Positions 7,356-15,588 of a DNA stretch of 38,522 bases are shown one piece after another. The DNA is from JALYGK01 sp036259835 (GTDB taxonomy: Bacteria; Actinomycetota; UBA4738). The notes beneath the pieces were generated by a model. That model was not told where the DNA came from. It ran no database searches and saw nothing but the letters and a program-made list of their open reading frames with translations. Both the position numbers and the translations under genes were made by a program. Positions within the stretch are counted from its first letter, which is position 1. Each line of letters opens with the position of its first letter. The DNA lies in the NCBI GenBank assembly GCA_036259835.1, contig DATABA010000114.1, forward strand, positions 1 through 38,522, given 5' to 3'.

Positions 7356-8965
7356 GCCGGGACCCGCTGGTCGGCTCGTGACATCACCATGTGTTCCGCG
7401 GCTCGGAGGGCCAGCGCGGTGATGGTGCTCGTCGGATTAACGCCCCCAGACGTCACGAACACGCTGCCGTCCACGATGAACAGGTTGGGAACGTCGTGGG
7501 ACCGTCCCCACCGATCCACCACAGACGCCTCGGGATCATCGCCCATGCGCGCTGTCCCCAAGACATGCCACCCGGCCTCACGCATGATCTTCAGCGAGTC
7601 GACGGACTTCGCTCCAGCTTCGGACATCGCTTCGGTCGCCCGCTCCACCTGAAAGTCGATGAGCTTTCGAGCGTTATCGTCGATCCGGTAGAGGATCTTC
7701 GGAGCCGACAGGCCAGAGCCGTCCCGGAGCTCCGGATCGAGGACGACCCGGTTTTCGACGTCTGGCAGGTCTTCCCCAAAGATCCCGAACGAAAGCGCGT
7801 GCCCGAACCGCTCCCGAACCCGTCGGTGGTGCTCCGGTCCCCACGCCGCCTCCCCGGCTCGGGCCGGCATGGCGGCGTTGAGCGGCCCTCCCGTGCTCGG
7901 CGCCATGCTCCACTTCGCCCCGCGGACGAATCCCCGGCGCTCGTCGGTCTCATAGAACTGGAGCGAGTGAATCCGGGCTCCAACGTGTCCTTTCCACGTG
8001 GGGAAACGCTTCTCGAAAATCCCGGTGACGACGGCGAAGGGATGCATCATCAGCCGCCTTCCGACCAGCCCACTGGAGTTGGCGAGCCCGTCCCGAAACC
8101 GATCCGTCGCCGAGAGCAGAAGGAGACGCGCGGTCCCGATTGCGTTGCACGCGATCACGACAACGTCGCCGCCCTGAAAATGCTGCCGTCCTTCCTGGTC
8201 CACGTACTCGGCGCCCGTGGCAAGACCACCGGGCCCCGTCACGATCCGTGTGACGCGCGCTCCCGCAATCAGCTGTGCGCCCTTCGCCTGCGCGGCGGGC
8301 CAATGCGTCAGGTCGGTCGACGCTTTGGCCCCCTCCGGGCACCCCTGCATGCAGGAGCCCCACTGGGCGCACGGACGACGACCTTCGAAAGGCGCCGAGA
8401 GGATGGCGTTCGGAGCCGGCCACCAGTGCCAGTTCAACCGAGTGAGTCCCCTGGCCACCGCCATCGCACCCTCCCCGATCGGAAGCGGCGGCAGCGGTGG
8501 TTCTCCGCCTTCGGGGTAGGCGGGATCACCTCCCAGACCCGACACCCCCATGGCGCGATCGTTCTGTTCGTAGTACGGCTGGAGCTCGCGATACGTGATC
8601 GGCCAGTCGTCGGCGACGCCGTCCAGCGTGCGTACGCGAAAATCCGAGGGGAGCAGACGCGGCCAGTCTCCGGCGTACAGGATCATGCCGCCGCCCACGG
8701 CGTTGTACATGAGCGGGACGATGTCCGAGTCCTCTGCGTTGATGGGGTAGTCCTCTGGAAGCTGCCGAACGTTGGGGTTCGCGGACCACCGCCGCATCGC
8801 CGCGAGCTCCCACTCGACCCGCGGACCGGGATATTCGGAGCGGTCGTGCCACCGCCCCTGCTCGAGGCACACGACGGAGTACCCGGCTTCGGCCAGGTGG
8901 CGCGCCACGACGCCGCCGGAGGCGCCCGCACCGACGATCAGGACGTCGGCAGCGTCTCGGGTCAT
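7352..8965 (-). CDS. GMC-family FAD dehydrogenase with predicted 3Fe-4S cluster (gluconate/glucose dehydrogenase alpha-like)
   Basis: This 537-residue protein is complete for the family. The N-terminus VLIVGAGASGGVVARHLAEA carries the FAD dinucleotide motif GAGASG (12-17), with the ribose-binding acidic residue at E35. The catalytic pair near the C-terminus is H467 (AGWHVLGTARMG) and N510 (GGVNPTSTI). Residues C199, C205 and C209 form C-x5-C-x3-C, the spacing of the 3Fe-4S ligands in bacterial FAD glucose dehydrogenase alpha subunits. Such enzymes oxidise an alcohol group and pass electrons through the cluster. The start at 8965 overlaps the preceding LLM gene by four bases (ATGA). No gene for a cytochrome c electron acceptor lies nearby and there is no signal peptide. 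The substrate is unknown; context suggests an amine- or amide-derived alcohol. Confidence 0.9.
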   Translation of the reverse strand: MTRDAADVLIVGAGASGGVVARHLAEAGYSVVCLEQGRWHDRSEYPGPRVEWELAAMRRWSANPNVRQLPEDYPINAEDSDIVPLMYNAVGGGMILYAGDWPRLLPSDFRVRTLDGVADDWPITYRELQPYYEQNDRAMGVSGLGGDPAYPEGGEPPLPPLPIGEGAMAVARGLTRLNWHWWPAPNAILSAPFEGRRPCAQWGSCMQGCPEGAKASTDLTHWPAAQAKGAQLIAGARVTRIVTGPGGLATGAEYVDQEGRQHFQGGDVVVIACNAIGTARLLLLSATDRFRDGLANSSGLVGRRLMMHPFAVVTGIFEKRFPTWKGHVGARIHSLQFYETDERRGFVRGAKWSMAPSTGGPLNAAMPARAGEAAWGPEHHRRVRERFGHALSFGIFGEDLPDVENRVVLDPELRDGSGLSAPKILYRIDDNARKLIDFQVERATEAMSEAGAKSVDSLKIMREAGWHVLGTARMGDDPEASVVDRWGRSHDVPNLFIVDGSVFVTSGGVNPTSTITALALRAAEHMVMSRADQRVPA

Positions 8966-9972
8966 CCCGCGCCGGCGGCCCGGCCGCTCATGCGTGCTTG
9001 CACCGGCTTGATGACGAGGTCCATCCAGAGGTCGAGCTGATCGGGATCGGCGACCAGCGGGTGCAGCATGAAGTAATCGACCCCGGCGTCGGCCCTGGCC
9101 ACCAGGCTCTCCACGATGTCGGTGGGCGTGCCCGTCAAATAGACCTGCTGGAAGTATTCGAACGGCCGATGAGCGCTCATCACGCCGGCGTACGCCTCTC
9201 GCTGCACGGCGAGCGCCTTGTCTCGATCGTCTGTGTCGACGACGTGGCAGAAGTTCTCGTGCGACACCACGAACTCGCCTCCAGATCCTTTCTCGGCCTC
9301 GACCGCAGGCCTGATGCGCTCCCAGTCCTCCCGGATCTGCTCGGGCGCGGCCGTTGGGCGTGTCATCCACCCCTCGCCCCTAACGATCCTCCGCAGCACT
9401 CGCTCCGCCAGTTGGGGCTTCTCCGGCGATTCAGCTCGCGCAACTTGGCTTCCCCCGGCGATCCAAAATGGCGGACGCTCCCCTCGTGGTTCGATCGAGA
9501 CGCCCCGGAGCCGGAAGTGCCGGCCCTCATAGTCGACCGACTCCTTGGTCAAGAGGAGATCGATGAGATCGACGATCTCGTCGGTCAGCGTTCCGCGATC
9601 GGCCTTCCTTCTTCCCACCGCCGCAAATTCCTCCGGATACCACCCGGTTCCAGCGCCGAGGACGAAGCGATTCCCGGAAAGGTCCTGGAGCGTGGCGATC
9701 TCCTTGGCCAGGAGGACCGGGTCACGGAGCGGCACGATGAGGATCCCCGTTCCCAACCGCACCCGTTCCGTCACCGCCGACACGAACTTGAGCACGGCCA
9801 TGGGCTCCAGCCACGCCACGCGGTAGAACTGGTCGGCCCGGAGGAGGTGATCGGTCACCCAGATCGAATCGAACCCGAGTGACTCCGCCCGTCGCGCGAA
9901 GTCCAGGAGCGCAGAACGACGGTGTGCGCCCTGGTCGTGGATGAACGTGGGAAGAAACGCCCCGAACTGCAC
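8962..9972 (-). CDS. LLM class F420/FMN-dependent oxidoreductase
   Basis: This 336-residue luciferase-like TIM barrel begins MQFGAFLPTFIHDQG. It continues with ARRAESLGFDSIWVTDHLL (strand 2 and its T-D-H motif), VRLGTGILIVPLRDPVLLAKEIATLDQ-type strand 3, and RFVLGAGTGWYPEEFAAVG (strand 4 and the G-x-G-W-x-x-x-E-F motif). This combination is the hallmark of the F420-dependent subgroup common in actinobacteria. The family includes monooxygenases and dehydrogenases acting on alcohols, sugars and nitrogen heterocycles. It sits between the DapA-like gene (4-base gap) and GMC (4-base overlap), so it is clearly co-expressed with both. It is one of two candidates for the oxidative step normally done by PuuB. 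Confidence 0.92.
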   Translation of the reverse strand: MQFGAFLPTFIHDQGAHRRSALLDFARRAESLGFDSIWVTDHLLRADQFYRVAWLEPMAVLKFVSAVTERVRLGTGILIVPLRDPVLLAKEIATLQDLSGNRFVLGAGTGWYPEEFAAVGRRKADRGTLTDEIVDLIDLLLTKESVDYEGRHFRLRGVSIEPRGERPPFWIAGGSQVARAESPEKPQLAERVLRRIVRGEGWMTRPTAAPEQIREDWERIRPAVEAEKGSGGEFVVSHENFCHVVDTDDRDKALAVQREAYAGVMSAHRPFEYFQQVYLTGTPTDIVESLVARADAGVDYFMLHPLVADPDQLDLWMDLVIKPVQARMSGRAAGAG

Positions 9973-9976
9973 GCGC

Positions 9977-10888
9977 TCACACCGCCCCGGACGATTGCTT
10001 CAGGAGCCGGACGAGGCCGTCGACCTCGCCCTGGTTTGCCGGCAGGAGCGGTGGACGGACCGTCGGATGATCGATGACGCCGAGCGCCTGCAGCGCCGCC
10101 TTGGTCCGAGCGCGGTAGTCCCGGATTGGCGAGGCGAACACCGCCTCCTCCAGGGGCATGAGCTCTCGCCAGATCTTCATCCCTCGCTCCGGATCGCCCG
10201 CGGTGAAGGCGTCCACCATCTCCACCTGGCGGTCGGTGGCGAGGGTCCCGAATCCGATCAGGGCACCATCCGCGCCCAGGACGAACGACTCACCGATGAA
10301 GTTGTCGTTGCCGGTCAACATGGCTATGCGGCGCTCGAGCCCTTCGAGCACGCGAAGCGTCTTGGTGTACTTGAGCGCATCGAAGCTCGCTTCCTTGATG
10401 GCGACGACTCCTTCAATCGACGCGAGCTTGGTGATGACGTCCTGCGTGTACTCCACTCCGCCGAGCGACGGCTGGAGCTGGAAGAGGACGAGCGGAAGGC
10501 CGGCTTCCGCGACGGCGGCGTGGTAGCGATAGACGACCTCCGCGGTGAGCGGCACGCCTTGGAACGCTGGGATCGGAAAGACGAGGAGGGCGTTCGCTCC
10601 CGCCTCCTTCGCCTCGCGAGCCAGTCCGACGGCCTGTTCGGTGAACGTGGCCGATAGCCCGGCCACGATGGGAATTCGCCCGTTCACGACCTCGGCCACC
10701 GCCTCGAGGACCCTCCTGCGTTCGTGCGGCCAGAGGTGCGGTCCCTCACCGGTATCGACATTCACGGCGAGCCCGTGCGGCCCCTGCTCGACCAGCCATG
10801 CGATGTAGCGCCGTAACGACGCTTCATCCACCTGGTAGTCGGGCGTCATCGGGGTGACGGTCGCCGGTATCAGACCTCTTACTTCCAT
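9977..10888 (-). CDS. Dihydrodipicolinate synthase/N-acetylneuraminate lyase family protein
   Basis: This 303-residue TIM-barrel aldolase is of the DapA/NanA superfamily. The Schiff-base lysine is K165 in VVAIKEAS, at the expected place. The N-terminal GLIPATVTPMT and the carboxylate-binding turn VDTGEG (44-49) are also family-typical. The conserved catalytic tyrosine that normally occurs in the 'L-Y-N-x-P' strand appears replaced: the strand here reads PLVLFQLQP with F136. That argues against true DapA function and for a divergent aldolase or dehydratase of a keto acid. The ATG at 10888 has an AAAGGA ribosome site. Inside the operon it lies between the ABC importer and the LLM gene, which suggests it cleaves a 2-keto acid intermediate (inference). 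Confidence 0.88.
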   Translation of the reverse strand: MEVRGLIPATVTPMTPDYQVDEASLRRYIAWLVEQGPHGLAVNVDTGEGPHLWPHERRRVLEAVAEVVNGRIPIVAGLSATFTEQAVGLAREAKEAGANALLVFPIPAFQGVPLTAEVVYRYHAAVAEAGLPLVLFQLQPSLGGVEYTQDVITKLASIEGVVAIKEASFDALKYTKTLRVLEGLERRIAMLTGNDNFIGESFVLGADGALIGFGTLATDRQVEMVDAFTAGDPERGMKIWRELMPLEEAVFASPIRDYRARTKAALQALGVIDHPTVRPPLLPANQGEVDGLVRLLKQSSGAV

Positions 10889-10926
10889 ACCACGATCCTT
10901 TCTCGTCCGCTCGCCACAGCGATTTC

Positions 10927-11628
10927 TCAGATCGATAGGTGCCGGGCGATCACCTCTTCGCGCTCGAGCTCCGATGAGTCCCCTTCCGCGACGATCTGTC
11001 CCTTTTCCATGACGTACCCTCGCGAGGCCAGCGTCAGGGCGAAACGGAGGTTCTGCTCGACGAGGAGCATGGCGTGCTGCCCGGCCGCCCGGACCTTCAG
11101 AAGGACGTCGCGAAGTTGTTCGATGATTGCCGGGGCCAACCCTTCGGTCGGCTCGTCGAGCAGGAGCAGCTTCGGGTCAGCGACGAGCACGCGGGCGATG
11201 GCGAGCATCTGTTGCTCTCCGCCCGACAACGTCCCGGCCGCCTGATTCAGGCGCTCACGCATCCATGGAAAGCTCTCGAAGGTGCCCGGAGGAATCTCGT
11301 CGCGCATCGACTTCCCAGCGAGCAGCAACCCGTACCGCAGGTTCTCCTCAACGGTGGCTCCTGCAAAGATCTCCCGTCCTTGCGGCACGTAGCCGACGCC
11401 GAGCTTGGCCCGGCGATGCGTGGGTAACCCCGACACATCCCGTCCGTCCAAGACGATGGAACCGCGCGCGGAGGGCAGTAGGCCCATCAACGCCTTCATC
11501 AGCGTGGTCTTTCCCGTTCCGTTTCTTCCGAGGATCGCGACCACTTCGGCGTTGTCTGCGCCGAAGCTCACGCCGTGAAGGATCCGCGTCCGACCATACC
11601 CGACGTGGAGATCTTTCACGTCGAGCAT
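10927..11628 (-). CDS. livF: ABC transporter ATP-binding protein, LivF/UrtE type
   Basis: This 233-residue ATPase carries Walker A GRNGTGKTT, the Q-loop and the segment GVGYVPQGREIFAGATVEENL. It also has the signature LSGGEQQM, Walker B LLLLDEPTEGLAP and the switch histidine region LLVEQNL. These are diagnostic of the LivF/UrtE member of the branched-chain amino acid / urea / amide importer family. The Walker A form GRNG-x-GKT is the one common in UrtE-like proteins. The start ATG abuts the stop of the LivG gene without a gap, so the pair is translationally coupled. It powers uptake through the two permeases encoded upstream in the operon. Confidence 0.95.
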   Translation of the reverse strand: MLDVKDLHVGYGRTRILHGVSFGADNAEVVAILGRNGTGKTTLMKALMGLLPSARGSIVLDGRDVSGLPTHRRAKLGVGYVPQGREIFAGATVEENLRYGLLLAGKSMRDEIPPGTFESFPWMRERLNQAAGTLSGGEQQMLAIARVLVADPKLLLLDEPTEGLAPAIIEQLRDVLLKVRAAGQHAMLLVEQNLRFALTLASRGYVMEKGQIVAEGDSSELEREEVIARHLSI

Positions 11629-12360
11629 CTACAGACCTTCTCCCAGGTAGACGCGGCGGACCTCCTCGCTCTGTTCTACCTCCGTGTGCTGCCCCTCCAT
11701 GAGCACCTTTCCCTTATGCAGGACCGTGATTCGGTCGCCGATCATCTTGATGAAGTCGATGTCGTGCTCGACGATCACCATGGTCAGCGCCCGGCGCTCC
11801 GCCAGGTCTCGCAGCAGCACCGCAATGGTTCTGGTTTCGTCGAACGTCATGCCAGCGGTGGGCTCGTCCAGCAACAGGACGCGCGGCTCCTCGACGAGGA
11901 CCATTCCGATCTCCAGTCGCTGAATGTCGCCGTGAGCGAGATGGGCGGCCGGAGCGCCGAGCAGGCGGTCCAGCCCGACCTCCTTCGCAATGCCGTCGAC
12001 CGCCTCGTCGCGGTTTCGGTCGCGGCGAAGCAGGGAGGCAATCCGCCGGGTGCCGTTGGCAGCGATTTGAAGGTTCTCCAGAACGGTGAGGTCGCGGAAC
12101 ACCGCCGGCACCTGGAACTTCCGAGCGACCCCCATACGGGCAATCTTGTGAACCGGCAACCCGTCGATGCGCTGACCCTCGAGCATGACGCGACCGGCCG
12201 TCGGCCTTAGATCGCCCGTCAGGACGTTGAAGAGCGTGGTCTTCCCCGCCCCGTTCGGCCCGATGATGCAGCGGATCTCGCCCTTTTCGACCCGAAGGTC
12301 GACACCGTCGACGGCGACGATGCCGCCAAACCGCATGACAACACCCTGCCCCTCAAGCAT
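11629..12360 (-). CDS. livG: ABC transporter ATP-binding protein, LivG/UrtD type
   Basis: This 243-residue ATPase has Walker A GPNGAGKTTLFNVLTG, the helical-domain signature HLAHGDIQRLEIGM and Walker B VLLLDEPTAGM. Its C-terminal stretch is VIVEHDIDFIKMIGDRITVLHKGKV (quoted in part). The signature HGDIQRLEIGM, the 'AGMT-x-x-E' segment and the 'RRVYLG' end resemble UrtD of urea importers and FmdE-like amide importers more than classical LivG. This is judged from remembered family patterns, not from a search. The start ATG overlaps the end of the LivM gene by eight bases, the usual arrangement of coupled genes. Confidence 0.93.
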   Translation of the reverse strand: MLEGQGVVMRFGGIVAVDGVDLRVEKGEIRCIIGPNGAGKTTLFNVLTGDLRPTAGRVMLEGQRIDGLPVHKIARMGVARKFQVPAVFRDLTVLENLQIAANGTRRIASLLRRDRNRDEAVDGIAKEVGLDRLLGAPAAHLAHGDIQRLEIGMVLVEEPRVLLLDEPTAGMTFDETRTIAVLLRDLAERRALTMVIVEHDIDFIKMIGDRITVLHKGKVLMEGQHTEVEQSEEVRRVYLGEGL

Positions 12361-13399
12361 CGCCCTCGCCGGTCCTTCGACGTCGGACCAGGCGGTCCTT
12401 CACGTCGCGGAGCATCCCCAGAAGGCCGTCGGGCTGAATCAACACTACGAGCAGCAGAAAGATGCCGGTGGCCAGAACCCAGTACTGCTGGAATCGCTCG
12501 GACAGAAGCGTCTGCCCGTAGTTGATGACGAACGCTCCGATGAACGCGCCGACCAGGGACCGTCTCCCGCCGATTGCGAGCCAGACAATGATGAGCGTGG
12601 AAAACGCCACGCCGAGCTGGGAGGGGTACACAAACTCTTCGAGCGGGACGTAGAGCACGCCGGCCAGCCCCGCGATCGCCGCGCCGATGGTGAAGGCGAT
12701 CGTCCTCACCGCCGCGGTCGAGTACCCGAGCGATGCGGTCCGCTTTTCGTTCACCCGGACGGCGTCCATGGCCTTTCCGAACGGCGAGTCCACCAGGCGC
12801 TTCGCCAGCACGTAGGTGATGACGACCACCACGACGACGAGGTAGTACGCCTTGTTCAGGGTGTCGAAGGAGATCGGGCCGAGGGCGAGCGGCTCCATCC
12901 CGTAGAGCCCGTTGATCCCTCCGGTGAGCCAGAGCAAGGAGACGGCCAGCTGCTCGAGGATCAGAGAAACCAGCAGCGTGATGATGGCGAAGTAGGCCCC
13001 GACCACTCTCCCGTAGAAGAGCGTGCCGGCCATGACCAGGCCGAGCGCGGCGGGGAGCAGGATGCCCAAGATAAGGGCGAGCGGTCCAAGCGCCGGCCAC
13101 GACGCCTTGGCGAGAATCAGTCCAGCCGTGTACGCCCCAAGTCCGAAGAACGCGGCGTGCCCCAGGCTGAGCTGCCCGGTGTACCCCCACACCAGGTCCA
13201 GGCTCATCGCCACCAGCCCGAAAATGAGGAAGCGCCCGAGGAGACCGACGAAGTACTCTCCGGTGAACAGCGGAACAACCCAGAGGACGACCGCCACAGC
13301 TGCCACGACTGCCCAGTGCGCCCAGCGGGCCACGCCGACCCGGCGGACGTCGAGGGCGCGAGGCGCCTCGACCGTCGCCGCTCCCTGTGGCCTCGCCAT
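12353..13399 (-). CDS. livM: ABC transporter permease, LivM/UrtC type
   Basis: This 348-residue polytopic membrane protein shows the LivM landmarks: LIFGLVAMSLDLVWGYTGQLSLGHAAFFGLGAY (quoted in two parts: GYTGQLSLGHAAFFG, about 75-89) and the cytoplasmic loop segment FGKAMDAVRVNEKRTASLGY contacting the ATPase. The late helices are TLIIVWLAIGGRRSLVGAFIGA. About nine to ten membrane segments are visible. The N-terminal 30 residues are polar with a basic cluster. The start ATG at 13399 lies two bases after the LivH stop. It forms the translocation pore together with LivH. Confidence 0.93.
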   Translation of the reverse strand: MARPQGAATVEAPRALDVRRVGVARWAHWAVVAAVAVVLWVVPLFTGEYFVGLLGRFLIFGLVAMSLDLVWGYTGQLSLGHAAFFGLGAYTAGLILAKASWPALGPLALILGILLPAALGLVMAGTLFYGRVVGAYFAIITLLVSLILEQLAVSLLWLTGGINGLYGMEPLALGPISFDTLNKAYYLVVVVVVITYVLAKRLVDSPFGKAMDAVRVNEKRTASLGYSTAAVRTIAFTIGAAIAGLAGVLYVPLEEFVYPSQLGVAFSTLIIVWLAIGGRRSLVGAFIGAFVINYGQTLLSERFQQYWVLATGIFLLLVVLIQPDGLLGMLRDVKDRLVRRRRTGEGDA

Positions 13400-13401
13400 C
13401 G

Positions 13402-14244
13402 TTATTCCGGCCGGGCAAAAAGCCCGCTGGGGCGGACGCGGATCAGGATGATGGCGAAGACGAACAGCGCCAGTTCGGCAATGACCGGCCTCGTGAGGAA
13501 TGCCAGGTACGCATTCCCGATACCAATGAGCAGCGATCCAAGGACCATTCCGAAGAGCGATCCGACCCCGCCCACGATGACCACGAGGAACGAGCGCGCC
13601 AGGAAGAACAATCCGACCTCCGGGTTCAACGTGATCAGGGGCGTCATCACCGCGCCGGCCAGCCCGGCGAGCGCCGCTCCGAGGGCGAAGACGGTCTGGT
13701 CGATCCGAGAGGCGTCGATTCCCATGGCCATGGCCATCTCCCGGCGCTGGACCACGGCGCGCACCTTCAGCCCGAATTCCGTCGAGGCGAACAGCCAGAG
13801 GACTCCGGACATGATCGCGATGGCCAGCACGATCAGGAAGATGCGGTACCCGGGGTAGCTGAAGCCACCGAGTTCGAGCTGCGCCTGGAATGGAAACGGG
13901 ACGTTGCGACTGCCGCCTCCAAAGAAGACCTTCAGCGTTTCCCTAATCAGGATGCTCAGGCCCCAGGTGGCGACCAGCGTCTCGAGCGGCCGCTCATACA
14001 GGCGCCGGATCAGGGTTCGTTCGATCCCCCAGCCGATGAGCCCGACAACCACCGGCGCCAGGAGGATCCCCCACCACACGCTGCCGGTCCACTGGTGAAG
14101 CGCGACCACCGAGTACGCGCCGAGGATGAACATCTCTCCGTGTGCCAGGTTGATGACACGCATCAGGCCGAAGATGACGGCGAGCCCGATGGCCACCAAG
14201 GCCAGCACAGATGCCAGCGAGAGGCCGTTCAGGAATGTGGTCAG
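13402..14244 (-). CDS. livH: ABC transporter permease, LivH/UrtB type (probable CTG start)
   Basis: This protein would be about 280 residues from the CTG at 14244. It contains the family blocks AVIFGLMRVINLAHGEMF, RPLETLVATWG and AMAMGIDASRIDQTVFALGA, and the late VIVGGVGSLFGMVLG. The pattern RVINLAHGE plus RPLETLVATWG is the UrtB/amide-importer flavour of LivH. The first ATG/GTG/TTG in frame is a GTG at 14208, which would delete the first half of membrane helix 1 (TTFLNGLSLASVLALVAIG). A GGGAGG ribosome site lies six bases upstream of an in-frame CTG at 14242-14244, and translation from it restores a normal N-terminus. Hence the CTG start is preferred. The gene lies 52 bases after the substrate-binding protein gene. 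Confidence 0.88.
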   Translation of the reverse strand: MTTFLNGLSLASVLALVAIGLAVIFGLMRVINLAHGEMFILGAYSVVALHQWTGSVWWGILLAPVVVGLIGWGIERTLIRRLYERPLETLVATWGLSILIRETLKVFFGGGSRNVPFPFQAQLELGGFSYPGYRIFLIVLAIAIMSGVLWLFASTEFGLKVRAVVQRREMAMAMGIDASRIDQTVFALGAALAGLAGAVMTPLITLNPEVGLFFLARSFLVVIVGGVGSLFGMVLGSLLIGIGNAYLAFLTRPVIAELALFVFAIILIRVRPSGLFARPE

Positions 14245-14250
14245 GAGACG

Positions 14251-14256
14251 CCTCCC
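14251..14256 (-). promoter_or_regulatory. Shine-Dalgarno site supporting a CTG start of livH
   Basis: On the minus strand GGGAGG precedes CTG (14242-14244) with a six-base spacer. No ATG, GTG or TTG lies at a suitable distance; the next usable start is the GTG at 14208, 42 bases from this site. A second purine-rich run (GGAAAGGAG) lies a little further upstream. Confidence 0.5.
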
Positions 14257-14296
14257 GTTCCGAGCTCCTTTCCGCTAGAGCGTGGTCGCGACGCCG

Positions 14297-15577
14297 CTAC
14301 TGCTGGTCGGTGAGGCCCGGAATCTCCCCGCAGTCCGCCGCCGGAGCGATCTCGTTCTCTGTGTGAAGGATCCTGAACGAGTTCCACTCGTTCCCCGTCG
14401 CCTCAGCAACGTGGAATGCATGGCTGGTGTGCTGGGTGGCCGGGTCGATGGTTATCCGCCCCTGGGGAGAGTCGAACGCGACCCCCTTCAATCCCTGAAC
14501 CAGCCGCTCGGTCTCCAGGCTTCCCGCGCGCTCGGCGCCGAGGGCGAACAGGTGCACCGCGTCGTACAGGCCTTCACCGAAGGTATCGACGTACGGCGCC
14601 TTGCTTCGCTGCTGGTACTTGCGGACGAAGGCCTGGTTGGCGGGGTTGTCCACGACCATGAAGTACGGGGCTGCGGAAATGATGCCGCGGGCCGTCTCTG
14701 CATCCAGACCCTGAATGATGGCCTCCGACACCGAGTGGGACACCCGCGCGCCCTTGAACGGGAAACCGGCAAGCTGCTTCCAGAACGTGATCCCGTCCAC
14801 CCCCGCAATGAGCGGGTAGAGCACATCCGGATTCGCCTCGAGAATCCGTCTGATCTCCGCGCTGAAGTCCGTCTTGCCGAACGGGACGTACTCCTCGCCG
14901 AGGATCGAGCCGCCCGCCTGCTTCACACCCTCCTTCAGGTGGTAGTAGGACCCCCGAGGCCACACGTAATCCGAACCGATGAGGTAGAAGCTCTTCCCCA
15001 CGTTCTGGATCATCCACGGGACGAACGGGTCGATCTGCTGGTTGGGCAGCGCTCCAGTCGAGAAGAAGTACGTGTCGCACAGGCCGCCCTCGTAGTAGGT
15101 CGGGTTGAACAACGGCACGTTCTCAGGACCCGTGACCTCGACGACGGCGTTCCGCACGGCGCTGATGAGCGTCCCGACGATAAAGGAGACGCCGTCTTCC
15201 CTTATGAGCTTCCGCGCCTTCTGCACGGCGATCGCCGGGTCGCTGGCCTCATCCTCCACGATCAATTGGATCTGGCGTCCGAGCACGCCTCCGTTCGCGT
15301 TGACCTCTTCCACCGCGATCTGGGTGGAGACGCGCATGGATTCGCCGACGTGGGTCTCGATCCCCGTCAACGGGATGAGCGCGCCCAGCTTGAACGGCTC
15401 GCCCCCCCTCCCTGCGGGCTGCTCCTCGCCGGGCGCGCAAGCGGCCAACAGCGAGTTCCCAACGGTCAACGCGGTGAGACCCAGACCGGTCTTCTTCAGG
15501 AACTCGCGGCGGCTCCACATCGCGTCCGACAGCGACACCGTCCCCCTTCTGCCATCGGCGGATCGCTTTTCGTCCAC
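14297..15577 (-). CDS. ABC transporter substrate-binding lipoprotein, UrtA/AmiC-like (Tat-exported)
   Basis: This 426-residue periplasmic-binding protein is of the Liv/amide class. The N-terminus contains a twin-arginine motif SRREFLKK (22-29), a hydrophobic stretch and a lipobox LLAAC with C47, so it is exported folded by Tat and lipid-anchored. The mature part shows LTGIETHVGES, VNANGGVLGRQI and FFSTGALPNQQI. It also has SDYVWPRGSY, YVPFGKTDFS and the late DSPQGRITIDPATQHT. The middle and last of these blocks resemble UrtA (urea) and AmiC (short-chain amide) proteins more than LivK; this is from memory of the families. The GTG start has AAGGAGGA upstream. It opens the transporter block and is co-oriented with the catabolic genes before it. 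Confidence 0.92.
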   Translation of the reverse strand: MDEKRSADGRRGTVSLSDAMWSRREFLKKTGLGLTALTVGNSLLAACAPGEEQPAGRGGEPFKLGALIPLTGIETHVGESMRVSTQIAVEEVNANGGVLGRQIQLIVEDEASDPAIAVQKARKLIREDGVSFIVGTLISAVRNAVVEVTGPENVPLFNPTYYEGGLCDTYFFSTGALPNQQIDPFVPWMIQNVGKSFYLIGSDYVWPRGSYYHLKEGVKQAGGSILGEEYVPFGKTDFSAEIRRILEANPDVLYPLIAGVDGITFWKQLAGFPFKGARVSHSVSEAIIQGLDAETARGIISAAPYFMVVDNPANQAFVRKYQQRSKAPYVDTFGEGLYDAVHLFALGAERAGSLETERLVQGLKGVAFDSPQGRITIDPATQHTSHAFHVAEATGNEWNSFRILHTENEIAPAADCGEIPGLTDQQ

Positions 15578-15588
15578 TGCTCCTCCTT

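Noticed and set aside
12185..13858. A long plus-strand frame opposite the livG-livM-livH genes
   Set aside because: It is highly charged, repetitive in R/D/E and without motifs. It is an antisense shadow of membrane proteins in high-GC DNA.
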